64,000 bases of DNA from the NCBI RefSeq assembly GCF_003116815.1, contig NZ_QDKQ01000011.1, positions 62,001 to 126,000 on the forward strand, given 5' to 3'. A program made the position numbers and the translations under genes. This stretch comes from Caulobacter endophyticus (GTDB taxonomy: Bacteria > Pseudomonadota > Alphaproteobacteria > Caulobacterales > Caulobacteraceae). Of the stretch, positions 34,039 to 42,883 are shown piece by piece. The notes below the pieces were generated by a model. It had not been told where the DNA came from. It searched no databases and worked only from the letters and a program-made list of their open reading frames with translations. The first letter of the stretch is position 1. Each line of letters starts with the position of its first letter.

Positions 34039-36303
34039 ATGGCAGGCCCCGGCATCGCCGTTCGAGGACCCAGAAGCCTGCTTCGCCAGATTCGCGAGGC
34101 CATGGCCGGCGGCGGACCCGCCCAGGCCAAGCTCGACATGGTGGTGCGCACCATCGCCATCTCGATGGTGGCCGAAGTCTGCTCGATCTATCTGCGCCGC
34201 GCTTCCGGGGATCTGGAGCTGTTCGCCACCGAAGGCCTGTCGCGCGACGCCGTCCACGTGACGCGGATGAAGCCGGGCGAGGGCCTAGTCGGCGAGACCA
34301 TGCGCCTGGGTCGCCCGCTGAACCTGTCGGACGCCGCCAGCCACCCGCAGTTCTCGTACCGTCCGGAAACGGGCGAGGATCCCTATCACGCCTTCCTGGC
34401 CGTGCCGCTGCTGCGCGGCGGCCGGGCGATCGGCGTGCTCGTCGTCCAGAACCGCACCGAGCGGGTCTATGAGGACGAGGAGGTCGAGGACCTGCAGATC
34501 ATCGCCATGGTGCTGGCCGAAATGGTCAGTTCTAGCGAGCTGCTGGGCGCCGACGAACTCAAGGACGTCGAGCTGGCCCCGCACAAGCCAGAGCGCCTGA
34601 AGGGCTCGCGCTTCGCGGAAGGTCTGGCTTATGGCGTGGCCGTGCTGCACGAGCAGCCCGTGGCCCCCGAGCAGTTGCTGTCGGACGACGCCCTGGCCGA
34701 GGAGGCGCGGCTCAAATACGCCGTCGAGGCCCTGCAGACCCAGATCGACGAGATGCTGGAGGGCCAGCATGGCCTGGTCGGCGCTTCGTACGAGGTGCTC
34801 GAGACCTACCGCATGTTCGCCCACGACCGGGGCTGGAACCGCAGTCTGGAAGAGGCCGTGCGCTCGGGTCTGACCGCCGAGGCCGCCGTCGAGCGCGTGC
34901 GCTCGGAGCACCGCGCGCGCCTGGGCCAGGCCCGCGACCCCTATCTGCGCGAGCGGCTGCACGACCTGGAAGACCTGAACGACCGGCTGCTGCGCCACCT
35001 GTCGGGCGACGTCCACGCCGTGCGCCAGCTGCCCGAGGACGCGATCCTGATCGCCCGGAACCTGGGTCCCGCCGACCTGCTGGAATACGACCGCACCAAG
35101 CTGAAGGGCATATTGCTCGAAGAGGGCAGCGCCGCCAGCCATGCCGGCATCGTGGCCCGGGCGCTGGATATCCCGTGCGTGGGCCGCCTGGCCGGCCTGC
35201 GCGACCGGGTCAGCGAGGGCGACCCCGTGGTCGTCGACGCCGAGACGGCCGAGGCCTGGCTGCGGCCGCGCCCCGACGTGGTCAAGGCGCTGAAGGCCCG
35301 GATGGAGGTCCGCGCCCAGCGCAAGGCCGAGTTCGCCCGCCTGCGCGACACGCCGGCCTTCACCCGCGACGGCTCGAAGATCACCCTGCTGATGAACGCT
35401 GGCCTGGCCGTCGACCTCGACATCCTGGGCGAGACGGGGGCGGAGGGCATCGGCCTGTTCCGCACCGAGTTCCAGTTCATGGTCGCCGAGGAAATGCCCC
35501 GGCTGGAGGCTCAGACTTCGCTCTACGAGAAGGTGCTGGAGGCGGCCGACGGCATGCCGGTGACCTTCCGCACGCTCGACCTCGGCGGCGACAAGCTGCT
35601 GCCGTACATGGAGCTGGAGCGCGAGGACAATCCGGCCCTGGGCTGGCGCGCCGTGCGCATGGGCCTGGACCGTCCGGCCCTGCTGCGCCTGCAGATCCGC
35701 GCCCTGATCAAGGCCGCCAACGGCCGCGAGCTGCGGATCATGTTCCCGCTGGTGGCCAATGTGGACGAGTTCCGCGCCGCCCGCGCCTTCGTCGACCAGG
35801 AAGTGGCCTGGGCCCTGAAACGCGGCCGGCCCGCGCCCGCCCGCCTGGACGTCGGCGCGATGGTCGAGGCCCCGTCGCTTCTGTGGCATTTGGACGCGCT
35901 GCTGCCGATGACCGACTTCGTGTCGGTGGGCACCAACGACCTGATGCAGTACCTGTTCGCCGCCGACCGGGGCAATCCACGGGTGTCGGACCGCTACGAT
36001 CCGCTGTCGCCGGCGGCCCTGCGGGCGCTGAAGACCATCCAGCAGGCCTGCGAGGATACCGGCACGCCGGTGTCGGTGTGCGGCGAGATGGCGGGGCGCC
36101 CGCTGGAGGCCTTCGCCCTGGTGGCCTTGGGTTTCGATCGCCTGTCCATGCCGCCCGCCGGCATCGGTCCGGTCAAGCAGATGGTGCTGTCGTGCGATCG
36201 CGAGGCGGCCAGGCGCAATGTCGAGGCCCTGCTGAAGGGGTCGGGCGGTTCCCTCAGGGGCGAGATCGAAACCTTGGCCAGGAAGCTTTATGTCGCCATC
36301 TAG
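34039..36303 (+). CDS. ptsP: Phosphoenolpyruvate-protein phosphotransferase PtsP (EI-Ntr)
   Basis: 754 residues; first enzyme of the nitrogen phosphotransferase system, passing phosphate from PEP to NPr. An N-terminal GAF domain (~residues 20-165, ending DLQIIAMVLAEMV) is followed by the enzyme I core. The phospho-histidine is H368 in SAASHAGIVARAL, and the PEP-site cysteine is C681 in VSVCGEMAGRP. The DFVSVGTNDLMQYLFAADRGN segment is also diagnostic. In Caulobacter this pathway is known to sense glutamine and control (p)ppGpp. The partner genes ptsH and ptsN are not in the window. Confidence 0.96.
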   Translation: MAGPGIAVRGPRSLLRQIREAMAGGGPAQAKLDMVVRTIAISMVAEVCSIYLRRASGDLELFATEGLSRDAVHVTRMKPGEGLVGETMRLGRPLNLSDAASHPQFSYRPETGEDPYHAFLAVPLLRGGRAIGVLVVQNRTERVYEDEEVEDLQIIAMVLAEMVSSSELLGADELKDVELAPHKPERLKGSRFAEGLAYGVAVLHEQPVAPEQLLSDDALAEEARLKYAVEALQTQIDEMLEGQHGLVGASYEVLETYRMFAHDRGWNRSLEEAVRSGLTAEAAVERVRSEHRARLGQARDPYLRERLHDLEDLNDRLLRHLSGDVHAVRQLPEDAILIARNLGPADLLEYDRTKLKGILLEEGSAASHAGIVARALDIPCVGRLAGLRDRVSEGDPVVVDAETAEAWLRPRPDVVKALKARMEVRAQRKAEFARLRDTPAFTRDGSKITLLMNAGLAVDLDILGETGAEGIGLFRTEFQFMVAEEMPRLEAQTSLYEKVLEAADGMPVTFRTLDLGGDKLLPYMELEREDNPALGWRAVRMGLDRPALLRLQIRALIKAANGRELRIMFPLVANVDEFRAARAFVDQEVAWALKRGRPAPARLDVGAMVEAPSLLWHLDALLPMTDFVSVGTNDLMQYLFAADRGNPRVSDRYDPLSPAALRALKTIQQACEDTGTPVSVCGEMAGRPLEAFALVALGFDRLSMPPAGIGPVKQMVLSCDREAARRNVEALLKGSGGSLRGEIETLARKLYVAI

Positions 36304-36459
36304 ACTGACGGCCGGTTAACCTTGCGGCCAAGTTTAGCTCATTGAATCCGGCCACTTACTTTGATATCCACAATTCAATGTTAACGAATGCCGACTAGGG
36401 TCGGCGCATATCGGTCGGACTCTCGTGCGACGCGAATTTTCTGGGGTGATCTGTTCGTC

Positions 36460-37533
36460 ATGCCGCTCGACACGGGCACGGTGAGCCATCTGAGTCTGGT
36501 CGCCGAAGGCGATCGTGACGACACGGCCGCGCCGCCGGCGCAGCCGTCGGTCGACCATGGCGTCGATCTGGGCGAGGCCCTGCGCGCCGCCCGCCTGTTC
36601 CATGGCATGACCCTGCAGGACGTGGCCGACGCCACGCGCATCCGCCAGGCCTATATCGAGGCCCTGGAGGACATGCGGCTGGACGAGCTGCCGTCGCGTC
36701 CGTTCACCATCGGCTACATCAAAGCGGTGGCCGGCCTGCTGCGCCTGGATCCCGAGGCGGCCGTGGCCCGCTTCAAGCTGGAAGCCCACGACGACGCCGA
36801 GCCGCTGCGCGCGCCGATCGGCGTGCATCGCCAGCGCGATCCGCGCCTTGGGCTGCTGCTGGCCGGCGGCCTGCTGGTCGGCGGCGCCATCGTGCTGTGG
36901 AATGTCGCCCAGCGCGCCATGACCCACGACGCCGAGCCCAAGGCCCAGGTGGCCTCGCAAGCCCCGCCCGCCGCTCCGGCGACGACGGCGGTCGCGGCCC
37001 AGGCCGGCGGCGCGGTGTCGCTGGGCGCGCCGCTGCCGGCGCCGGCCGAATCGACCACGCCCGCGCCCTATGTGACCCCCGGCCTGGAAGCCGCCGCCGC
37101 CGCCGGCGGTTCGGCCGACGCCGTGGCCGCCGCCGCCAAGGCCCGCAAGGAAGCCGAGGCCCAGGCCGCCCCCGAGGCGATCGCCAACCTGGGCGCGCCG
37201 TTCAAGGGCAAGGGCGCGATGTACGGCGCGGCTCCGGCCGATTCGACGGGCGTGATCCTGCAGGCCCGGAAGTCGACCTCTCTGACGGTGCGCGGCGCCG
37301 ACGGCGCGGTCCATTTCACCCGCTGGCTGTCGGCCGGCGACGCCTTCCGCATCCCGCGCACCCCCGGCTTGGTGGCCGACGTCTCCGAGCCGACCTCGAT
37401 CGACGTTTTCACCGGCGGCGTGCTGACCGGCCGCCTGTCGGCCCCGCAGACCACGCTGGCCAAGCTGGTTCCGGCGCCCGCGCCGGCCAAGCCGGTCGCC
37501 GCGCCCGCAACCGCGACGACGCCCCGACGCTGA
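36460..37533 (+). CDS. RodZ-like helix-turn-helix membrane protein
   Basis: 357 residues. Residues ~35-100 are a RodZ-type helix-turn-helix (LGEALRAARLFHGMTLQDVADATRIRQAYIEALE); one membrane helix follows at ~130-150 (LGLLLAGGLLVGGAIVLW), then an Ala/Pro-rich periplasmic linker and a beta-rich DUF4115 domain (LQARKSTSLTVRGADGAVHF, RTPGLVADVSEPTSIDVFTG). RodZ bridges MreB to the elongation machinery. The ATG at 36460 has GGGGTGAT about 10 bases upstream; an earlier in-frame ATG at 36388 is less supported. It precedes ispG, an arrangement frequent in Proteobacteria. Confidence 0.85.
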   Translation: MPLDTGTVSHLSLVAEGDRDDTAAPPAQPSVDHGVDLGEALRAARLFHGMTLQDVADATRIRQAYIEALEDMRLDELPSRPFTIGYIKAVAGLLRLDPEAAVARFKLEAHDDAEPLRAPIGVHRQRDPRLGLLLAGGLLVGGAIVLWNVAQRAMTHDAEPKAQVASQAPPAAPATTAVAAQAGGAVSLGAPLPAPAESTTPAPYVTPGLEAAAAAGGSADAVAAAAKARKEAEAQAAPEAIANLGAPFKGKGAMYGAAPADSTGVILQARKSTSLTVRGADGAVHFTRWLSAGDAFRIPRTPGLVADVSEPTSIDVFTGGVLTGRLSAPQTTLAKLVPAPAPAKPVAAPATATTPRR

Positions 37534-37538
37534 TCGGG

Positions 37539-37580
37539 CCCAAAGGCGTCACGAAGCTTCCGTGACGCCCTTGGGTTCCT
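37539..37580 (+). terminator. Hairpin between the RodZ-like gene and ispG
   Basis: 15-bp near-perfect stem (CCCAAAGGCGTCACG / CGTGACGCCCTTGGG, one G-T pair) followed by TTCCTT. It starts 6 bases after the stop. Confidence 0.7.
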
Positions 37581-37605
37581 TCGCCAAACCCCTTAGATTG
37601 GCGCC

Positions 37606-38745
37606 ATGGCCGCAGACCACACCCACGTCCGTCCCTGGCGCATGATCGAGCGTCGCAAGTCGCGGAAGATTCGCGTCGGCAGCGTGGAGGTCGGCGGCGA
37701 TGCGCCGATCTCGGTGCAGTCGATGACCAACACCCTGACCAGCGACGCCGCCGCGACGCTGACCCAGATCCGCCAGCTGGAGGAGGCGGGCGCCGATATC
37801 GTGCGCGTGTCGTGCCCCGACGTGGAAAGCACCGAGGCCTTCAAGATCATCGCCCGCGAGGCGAAGGTCCCGCTCGTGGCTGACATCCACTTCCACTACA
37901 AGCGCGGCATCGAGGCGGCCAAGGCGGGCGCGGCCTGCCTGCGGATCAATCCGGGCAACATCGGCAGCCCCGACCGCGTGCGAGACGTGGTCAACGCCGC
38001 CAAGGATCACGGCTGCTCGATCCGCATCGGCGTCAACGCCGGTTCGCTCGAACGCGAATTGCTGGAGCGCTACGGCGAGCCGTGCCCCGAGGCCATGGTC
38101 GAGAGCGCGCTGAACCACGCCAGGATTCTGCAGGATCACGATTTCCACGAGTTCAAGATCTCGGTGAAGGCGTCCGACCCGTTCCTAACCGTGGCGGCCT
38201 ACCAGCAGCTGGCCGAGGCCATCGACTGCCCGCTGCACCTTGGCGTCACCGAGGCCGGGGCCCTGCGCACCGGCACCGTCAAGAGCGCCATCGGCATGGG
38301 CTCGATGCTGTGGGCCGGCATCGGCGACACCATCCGCGTCTCGCTGGCCGCCGATCCGGTGGAAGAGATCAAGGTCGGCTTCGACATCCTGAAGTCGCTG
38401 GGCCTGCGCCACCGTGGCGTCAACATCATCGCCTGTCCGTCCTGCGCGCGTCAGGGCTTCAACGTCATCAAGACGGTGGAGCAGCTGGAAGAGCGCCTGG
38501 CGCACATCTCCACGCCCATGTCGCTGTCGATCATCGGCTGCGTGGTCAACGGCCCGGGCGAGGCCCTGATGACCGATATCGGCTTCACCGGCGGCGGGGC
38601 CGGGGCGGGCATGATCTACATGGCCGGCAAGCCCGATCACAAGCAGTCCAACGACGGCATGATCGACCATATCGTCGAGCTGGTGGAGAAGAAGGCGGCC
38701 GAGCTGCAGGCCGCCAAGGACGCCAAGGCTATCGCGGCGGAGTAG
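37606..38745 (+). CDS. ispG: (E)-4-hydroxy-3-methylbut-2-enyl-diphosphate synthase
   Basis: 379 residues. 4Fe-4S enzyme that converts methylerythritol cyclodiphosphate to HMBPP in the MEP isoprenoid pathway. Conserved features are [33 protein letters not shown], the iron-sulphur cysteines [11 protein letters not shown] and the [10 protein letters not shown] segment. Length is normal. The ATG is a good match to the start of the conserved region ([16 protein letters not shown]). A hairpin lies just upstream, so it may have its own promoter. Confidence 0.97.
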   Translation: MAADHTHVRPWRMIERRKSRKIRVGSVEVGGDAPISVQSMTNTLTSDAAATLTQIRQLEEAGADIVRVSCPDVESTEAFKIIAREAKVPLVADIHFHYKRGIEAAKAGAACLRINPGNIGSPDRVRDVVNAAKDHGCSIRIGVNAGSLERELLERYGEPCPEAMVESALNHARILQDHDFHEFKISVKASDPFLTVAAYQQLAEAIDCPLHLGVTEAGALRTGTVKSAIGMGSMLWAGIGDTIRVSLAADPVEEIKVGFDILKSLGLRHRGVNIIACPSCARQGFNVIKTVEQLEERLAHISTPMSLSIIGCVVNGPGEALMTDIGFTGGGAGAGMIYMAGKPDHKQSNDGMIDHIVELVEKKAAELQAAKDAKAIAAE

Positions 38746-38836
38746 TTTCTCGCCGCAAGCTTGACTTATGCGCGCGTCCCTCGGAAAGGTCGCGAACCGG
38801 CGATAGCGCCGTTACGTGTTCTGGGGGCTCTACCAT

Positions 38837-39412
38837 ATGAGAATGCTTGCGATCGTCGCGCTGGCCGCGACCCTGACGGCGTGCGCCACGACCGAGGAGA
38901 TCGTGCCGATCCCGTACGCGCCGGCCGAGGTCGCCGCCGTGCCGGGCGCCGAATCGATCCAGGTCACCGTCGTCGCCGTCGACGCCCGCACCACCAACCG
39001 CCAGCGTATCTCGACCAAGATCAATGGTTACGGCATGGAGATGGCGCCGATCCGCTCGAAGGAAGAGGTCGCCGACGTCGTGCGCGACGCCCTGTCGGCC
39101 GAGCTGAAGAAGCGCGGCTACGGTCTGGGCTCGGGCGGGCCGAAGGTCGAAGCCAAGGTCGTGACCTTCTACAGCAAGTTCGGCGTCGGCATCCTGGCCG
39201 GCAAGTCGGACGCCAATGTCGACCTGACGGTCACCGTCACCTTGGCCGGCGGCGAGACGCTCTACACCCGCGAGCTGAAGGGCAAGGCCAACAAGGCCGT
39301 GCAGATCGCCGGGGGCAAGAACGCCGCCGCGACCCTGAGCGCGGCGCTGGCCGACGACTTCAAGACCCTGTTCGCCGACGAGGCGTTCACCAAGGCCCTG
39401 GCCGCCAGGTAA
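38837..39412 (+). CDS. Outer-membrane-type lipoprotein, YajG/DUF4410-like
   Basis: 191 residues. A lipoprotein signal ends at LTAC (MRMLAIVALAATLTAC). The mature part has alternating strands (IQVTVVAVDARTTNRQRIS) and a helix EEVADVVRDALSAELKKRGYGL, then beta strands (VDLTVTVTLAGGETLYTREL), the fold of YajG-like lipoproteins. It ends convergently with another lipoprotein gene, with a shared hairpin between. The ATG at 38837 gives the proper signal; an upstream start at 38816 would add only seven residues. Function unknown. Confidence 0.8.
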   Translation: MRMLAIVALAATLTACATTEEIVPIPYAPAEVAAVPGAESIQVTVVAVDARTTNRQRISTKINGYGMEMAPIRSKEEVADVVRDALSAELKKRGYGLGSGGPKVEAKVVTFYSKFGVGILAGKSDANVDLTVTVTLAGGETLYTRELKGKANKAVQIAGGKNAAATLSAALADDFKTLFADEAFTKALAAR

Positions 39413-39434
39413 GGTCCGGCGTCCAGGCAAAGAA

Positions 39435-39464
39435 GAAGGGCGGGCCCGGCAGGATCCGCCCTTC
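39435..39464. terminator. Bidirectional hairpin between two lipoprotein genes
   Basis: GAAGGGCGG / CCGCCCTTC stem with a 12-base loop, between the convergent stops at 39412 and 39482. Confidence 0.6.
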
Positions 39465-39481
39465 GACGTTCCGGCTCAGGC

Positions 39482-39964
39482 TCAGCGCTTGATGAAGGCG
39501 CGCTTGCAGATCTCGTCGCCGAAGCCCGACGACAGCTGCTCCTCGGCCTGCGACATGGCCGCCGCGGCGATCAGGCCGCCGCCGCCCGTCGAGCGGGTGA
39601 TCTCGTAGTCGGCGACGACCTTGTCGCTTTCCGGGTCGACCAGCTTGGCCACGCCGACCATGTTGTTCGACGAGCCGACCAGCACGGTCATGGCCGCGTT
39701 GGCCTTCTTCAGGTTGGTGATCTCGACCTTCAGCAGCAGGGGCTTTTCGCCCTTGGCGCACTTGGCCAGCTTCTCGCCGACCCTGGTCTTGAAGACCGTC
39801 TCGAACTGTTCGCTGGCGCCGGTCGGGGTGTTGACCGTGATGTCCTTGACGAAGGCGGTCTTGGAGATGTCGGACGGGATCTGAGTAACGGTGTCGCCGC
39901 CGCTCGTGCTGACGCAGGCGGTCGTGAGCGAGGCCATGGCGGCCACCAGGAAGATACGACGCAT
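39482..39964 (-). CDS. Lipoprotein, DUF4410-like
   Basis: 160 residues with a lipoprotein signal ending LTTAC (MRRIFLVAAMASLTTAC). The mature part begins VSTSGGDTVTQIPSDISKTAF and contains VETVFKTRVGEKLAKCA, then LLKVEITNLKKANAAMTVLVGSSNNMVG and VDPESDKVVADYEIT, a pattern like DUF4410 lipoproteins. It resembles the convergent gene at 38837 in size and layout only. Function unknown. Confidence 0.75.
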   Translation of the reverse strand: MRRIFLVAAMASLTTACVSTSGGDTVTQIPSDISKTAFVKDITVNTPTGASEQFETVFKTRVGEKLAKCAKGEKPLLLKVEITNLKKANAAMTVLVGSSNNMVGVAKLVDPESDKVVADYEITRSTGGGGLIAAAAMSQAEEQLSSGFGDEICKRAFIKR

Positions 39965-40083
39965 TTCGGCTCCATAGGATGTGAACCGGCTGGAACTCAG
40001 CCCCCACGTGCGGAGCCATAGCAAAGCCATCGGTTGAATGGCAGAGCTTTGTTCCGCGAAAGGGTTGAGTTCACGACACCGTC

Positions 40084-41466
40084 TCAGATCACCGGGCGGG
40101 AGCGCTCGTCCACGTCGGTCAGGGCGGCGGCGACGATGCGCAGGCCGGCCTCCAGTTCGGCGCGGTCACCGGCCGCGCCCAGGGCCAGGCGCACGCCGGT
40201 GACGAGGCCCGGCTCGACGATCGGGGCGGCTGGCGGGGTGACCTCGGCCCCGCCGCGCAGGGCCCGCCCGGCCAGGCGCTCGGCCTCCAGTTCGCTCATC
40301 GGCAGCCACAGGTGCGGAACGGTGGGCGAGGCGGGAGGGGAAAGGGCGTCGTCCAGGATCGACCGGGCCAGGGCGACGCGGGCGGCGGTCTCCTCGCGAA
40401 TCTCGGCCAGGATGGCGTCGGCCGTGCCGTCCTCGATCCACTGGCCGGCGATCAGCATGCCAAAGCCCGGCGGGGCATAGGCGATGGCGCGCATTGTGTC
40501 GAGGATCCGCTCCAGGGCCGCCTCGCTGGGCGCCAGCACGAAGCCCGCGCGCAGGCCCGGGGCCAGGGTCTTGGACACGCCCGAGACGTGGAAGGTGCGC
40601 TCGGGCGCCAGCACGGCCAGGGGCGGCGGCGCGCCGGGGGCGTAGGCGCCGTAGATATCGTCCTCGATCAGGATCAGGTCCAGGCGGCGGGCGAGGGCGA
40701 TGATCGCCTCGCGCCGGGACAGCGACATGATCCGGCCGGTGGGATTTTGCAGGGTGGGCAGCAGGGCGACGACCTGGGCGCCGGTGCGGCGGGCGGCTTC
40801 TTCCAGCGCCTCGGGAATCAAGCCCTCGTCGTCCATGGCCACGCCCTGCAGGCGGTAGCCGGCGTGGGTCGCGAGCGCCTTTACGCCGTGGAAGGTCGAG
40901 GCCTCGCACAGCACCGTCTCGCCGGGGCGGACGGCCGCGCCGAAGGCCAGGGCCAGGCCCTGCTGGGCGCCGGCGCAGCAGACCAGGCGCGTCCAGTCGG
41001 CGCTCTCGAAGCCGGCGCTGCGGGCCAGCCACGCGGCGGCCGCGCGGCGATGTCGCTCCAGCCCGGCGGCGGGAGCGTAGTCTAGATGGTCGGCGAGGTC
41101 GGGACGGCGGCGCAGGCGCTGCAGGGTGTCGCCGATCACCCGGGCGGCCGGCCAGTTCAGGGCGACGTTCTGGGCCAGGTTGATCGGACCTTCCCGCCGA
41201 CGGGGGCCGGCGATGGCGCCCGGGGCGTTGACGAAGCTGCCGCGCCCCACATGGGCGCTGACCAGCCCCGCCTTCTCGGCCTCGACATAGGCGCGGGTGA
41301 CGGTGCCCAGGCCCAGGCCCAGGCGATGGGCCAGGTCGCGCTGCGGCGGCAGGCGGGTTCCCGCTGGCAGGGCGCCGGATTCGACGTCGGCGCGCAGGGC
41401 CTCTACCAGCCGCTCATAGATCGGGGCGCCGCCGTCGGGCAGGGCGGGGGTCCAGGGAGCGGTCAT
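40084..41466 (-). CDS. MocR-family regulator (GntR helix-turn-helix fused to an aminotransferase-like domain)
   Basis: 460 residues. Residues ~15-80 are a GntR winged helix (YERLVEALRADVESGALPAG, LPPQRDLAHRLGLGLGTVTRAYVEAE). The rest is a fold-type I aminotransferase domain with the PLP lysine in VSGVSKTLAPGLRAGF and DDIYGAYAPG. MocR proteins bind PLP or aminated ligands and control pyridoxal, taurine or transport genes. It diverges from the LysE-type exporter, with direct repeats in the shared intergenic space, so it probably controls that exporter and itself. The ATG at 41466 gives a full GntR domain. Confidence 0.93.
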   Translation of the reverse strand: MTAPWTPALPDGGAPIYERLVEALRADVESGALPAGTRLPPQRDLAHRLGLGLGTVTRAYVEAEKAGLVSAHVGRGSFVNAPGAIAGPRRREGPINLAQNVALNWPAARVIGDTLQRLRRRPDLADHLDYAPAAGLERHRRAAAAWLARSAGFESADWTRLVCCAGAQQGLALAFGAAVRPGETVLCEASTFHGVKALATHAGYRLQGVAMDDEGLIPEALEEAARRTGAQVVALLPTLQNPTGRIMSLSRREAIIALARRLDLILIEDDIYGAYAPGAPPPLAVLAPERTFHVSGVSKTLAPGLRAGFVLAPSEAALERILDTMRAIAYAPPGFGMLIAGQWIEDGTADAILAEIREETAARVALARSILDDALSPPASPTVPHLWLPMSELEAERLAGRALRGGAEVTPPAAPIVEPGLVTGVRLALGAAGDRAELEAGLRIVAAALTDVDERSRPVI

Positions 41467-41491
41467 CGGCGCGGTCCGGCTACATTGTCAC

Positions 41492-41524
41492 TGTATCAAT
41501 ATAAGTTTTGACTCATGTATCAAT
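41492..41524. promoter_or_regulatory. Candidate MocR operator: two direct TGTATCAAT repeats
   Basis: TGTATCAAT occurs at 41492-41500 and 41516-41524, 24 bases apart (two helical turns plus), in the AT-rich gap between the divergent mocR-type and lysE-type genes. Direct repeats of this kind are typical of MocR/PdxR binding sites. A role is inferred. Confidence 0.55.
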
Positions 41525-41562
41525 CGAAATCATCACCGTGACATTCCGCCAGGGAGGTCCCG

Positions 41563-42231
41563 ATGACGCCGCAACTGATCCTCGCCTTCATGCTGTTCGC
41601 CTTCGCCACGGCCGGCACGCCGGGTCCCAACAACATGATGCTGCTGGCCTCGGGGGCGAACTTCGGCTTCCGCCGTACGATCCTGCACATCCTGGGGATC
41701 AGCCTGGGTCTCGGCGTCATGGTGCTGGCCATGGGCTTTGGCCTCGGCGGCGTGTTCAAGGCCTGGCCGGTGCTGCACGAGATCCTGCGCTGGGCGGGCG
41801 CGGCCTACATGCTGTGGCTGGCCTGGAAGATCGGCACGGCCAGGGGGATTTCCGACCGCGAGGCGGGCGGCAGGCCGATGGGCTTCTGGGCCGCGGCGGC
41901 CTTCCAGTGGGTCAACCCCAAGGCCTGGGCCATGGCGCTGGGCGCGGTGACCACCTACGCGCCGGAGGGGGGCGGGGTCATGGTGGTGCCGCTGCTGGCG
42001 GGCCTGTTCATGCTGGTCGGCGCGCCGTGCAGCGCCGCCTGGGCGGGCTTCGGCATGGCCCTGCGGCGCTTCCTCGACCGGCCGGCGATCCTGCGCACGT
42101 TCAACGTGACCATGGCCGTGCTGCTGGTCGCCTCGCTCTATCCCACCCTGTTCGGCGGCCACTCGCCCAAGACCCCGCCGAGCGACCTGGCCCAGGCTTC
42201 CAAGCCGCTAGTGTTCGGCTGGCGGGGTTGA
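41563..42231 (+). CDS. LysE/RhtB-family amino-acid exporter
   Basis: 222-residue inner-membrane protein with about six helices. The LysE signature is clear: FATAGTPGPNNMMLLASGANFGFRR, then LHILGISLGLGV. The WVNPKAWAMALGAVTTY segment is also typical. It would export an amino acid or related compound. The ATG is preceded by AGGGAGG with 6-base spacing. Expression is probably set by the divergent MocR-type regulator. Confidence 0.93.
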   Translation: MTPQLILAFMLFAFATAGTPGPNNMMLLASGANFGFRRTILHILGISLGLGVMVLAMGFGLGGVFKAWPVLHEILRWAGAAYMLWLAWKIGTARGISDREAGGRPMGFWAAAAFQWVNPKAWAMALGAVTTYAPEGGGVMVVPLLAGLFMLVGAPCSAAWAGFGMALRRFLDRPAILRTFNVTMAVLLVASLYPTLFGGHSPKTPPSDLAQASKPLVFGWRG

Positions 42232-42290
42232 GACTTGCGCCGATGGGGGCGGGGGAGTCAGATCGCGCGGCCGTTCACGGAGCCTCTTCC

Positions 42291-42767
42291 ATGCGTCTCG
42301 CCGCCGCCATCGCCGCAACCATCCTGGCGCTCGCCCCCGCCGCCTTCGCTCAGGACCTCAAGGTCACGGTGCAGGGGCGCGACAGCATCGTCCTGACCCC
42401 CGCCGACCTCGCCGCCCTGCCGCGCGCCAGGGCGACCATGGTCGAGGGCGGCAAGAGCGCGGTCTACGAGGGCGCGCTGCTGAACGCGGCGCTCGTCCAG
42501 GCCGGCGTCGTGCATGGCGACCGGCTGATGGGGCGCTATCTGAACCAAGTGGTGCTGGTGAAGGCCGCCGACGGCTACGTCTCGATCCTGTCGCTGGCCG
42601 AGACGGACCCGTTCTACCGGACCAATCCCGTGGTCATCGCCGACCGCAAGAACGGCGCGCCGCTGGACGCCCGCGAGGGGCCCTACCGCGTCGTGGTGGA
42701 CGGCGACCTCAAGCCGTCGCGCTCGGCGAGGCAGGTGACGACGATCGAGGTCAAGCCGGCCTTCTGA
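42291..42767 (+). CDS. Exported minimal molybdopterin-binding-domain protein
   Basis: 158 residues with a signal peptide (MRLAAAIAATILALAPAAFAQ). The mature 138 residues resemble the sulphite-oxidase fold (Oxidored_molyb) in reduced form: LTPADLAALPRARATM, YEGALLNAALVQAG, ADGYVSILSLAETDPFY, then GPYRVVVDGDLKPSRSARQ and VTTIEV. It has no cysteine to ligand molybdenum, so it may bind no cofactor. The last codons and the stop lie inside an exact 55-bp tandem repeat (42723-42832). Confidence 0.7.
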   Translation: MRLAAAIAATILALAPAAFAQDLKVTVQGRDSIVLTPADLAALPRARATMVEGGKSAVYEGALLNAALVQAGVVHGDRLMGRYLNQVVLVKAADGYVSILSLAETDPFYRTNPVVIADRKNGAPLDAREGPYRVVVDGDLKPSRSARQVTTIEVKPAF

Positions 42768-42832
42768 GCCTGGACAATCGGCGAGGCAGGTGACGACGAT
42801 CGAGGTCAAGCCGGCCTTCTGAGCCTGGACAA
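42723..42832. repeat. Exact 55-bp tandem duplication across a stop codon
   Basis: Copy 1 is 42723-42777 and copy 2 is 42778-42832, identical over all 55 bases. Copy 1 contains the last 15 codons and the TGA of the preceding gene; copy 2 repeats them after the stop. Copy 2 is followed by TCG, which matches the start of the unit. Confidence 0.97.
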
Positions 42833-42883
42833 TCGACGCGAACCGACGAAGCGTACCCGCTAGACGATCATGTGGGGCTTTTC

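Noticed and set aside
36304-36400. TTAA-containing sequences as CtrA sites before the RodZ-like gene
   Set aside because: No pair of TTAA boxes with the 7-base spacing is present.
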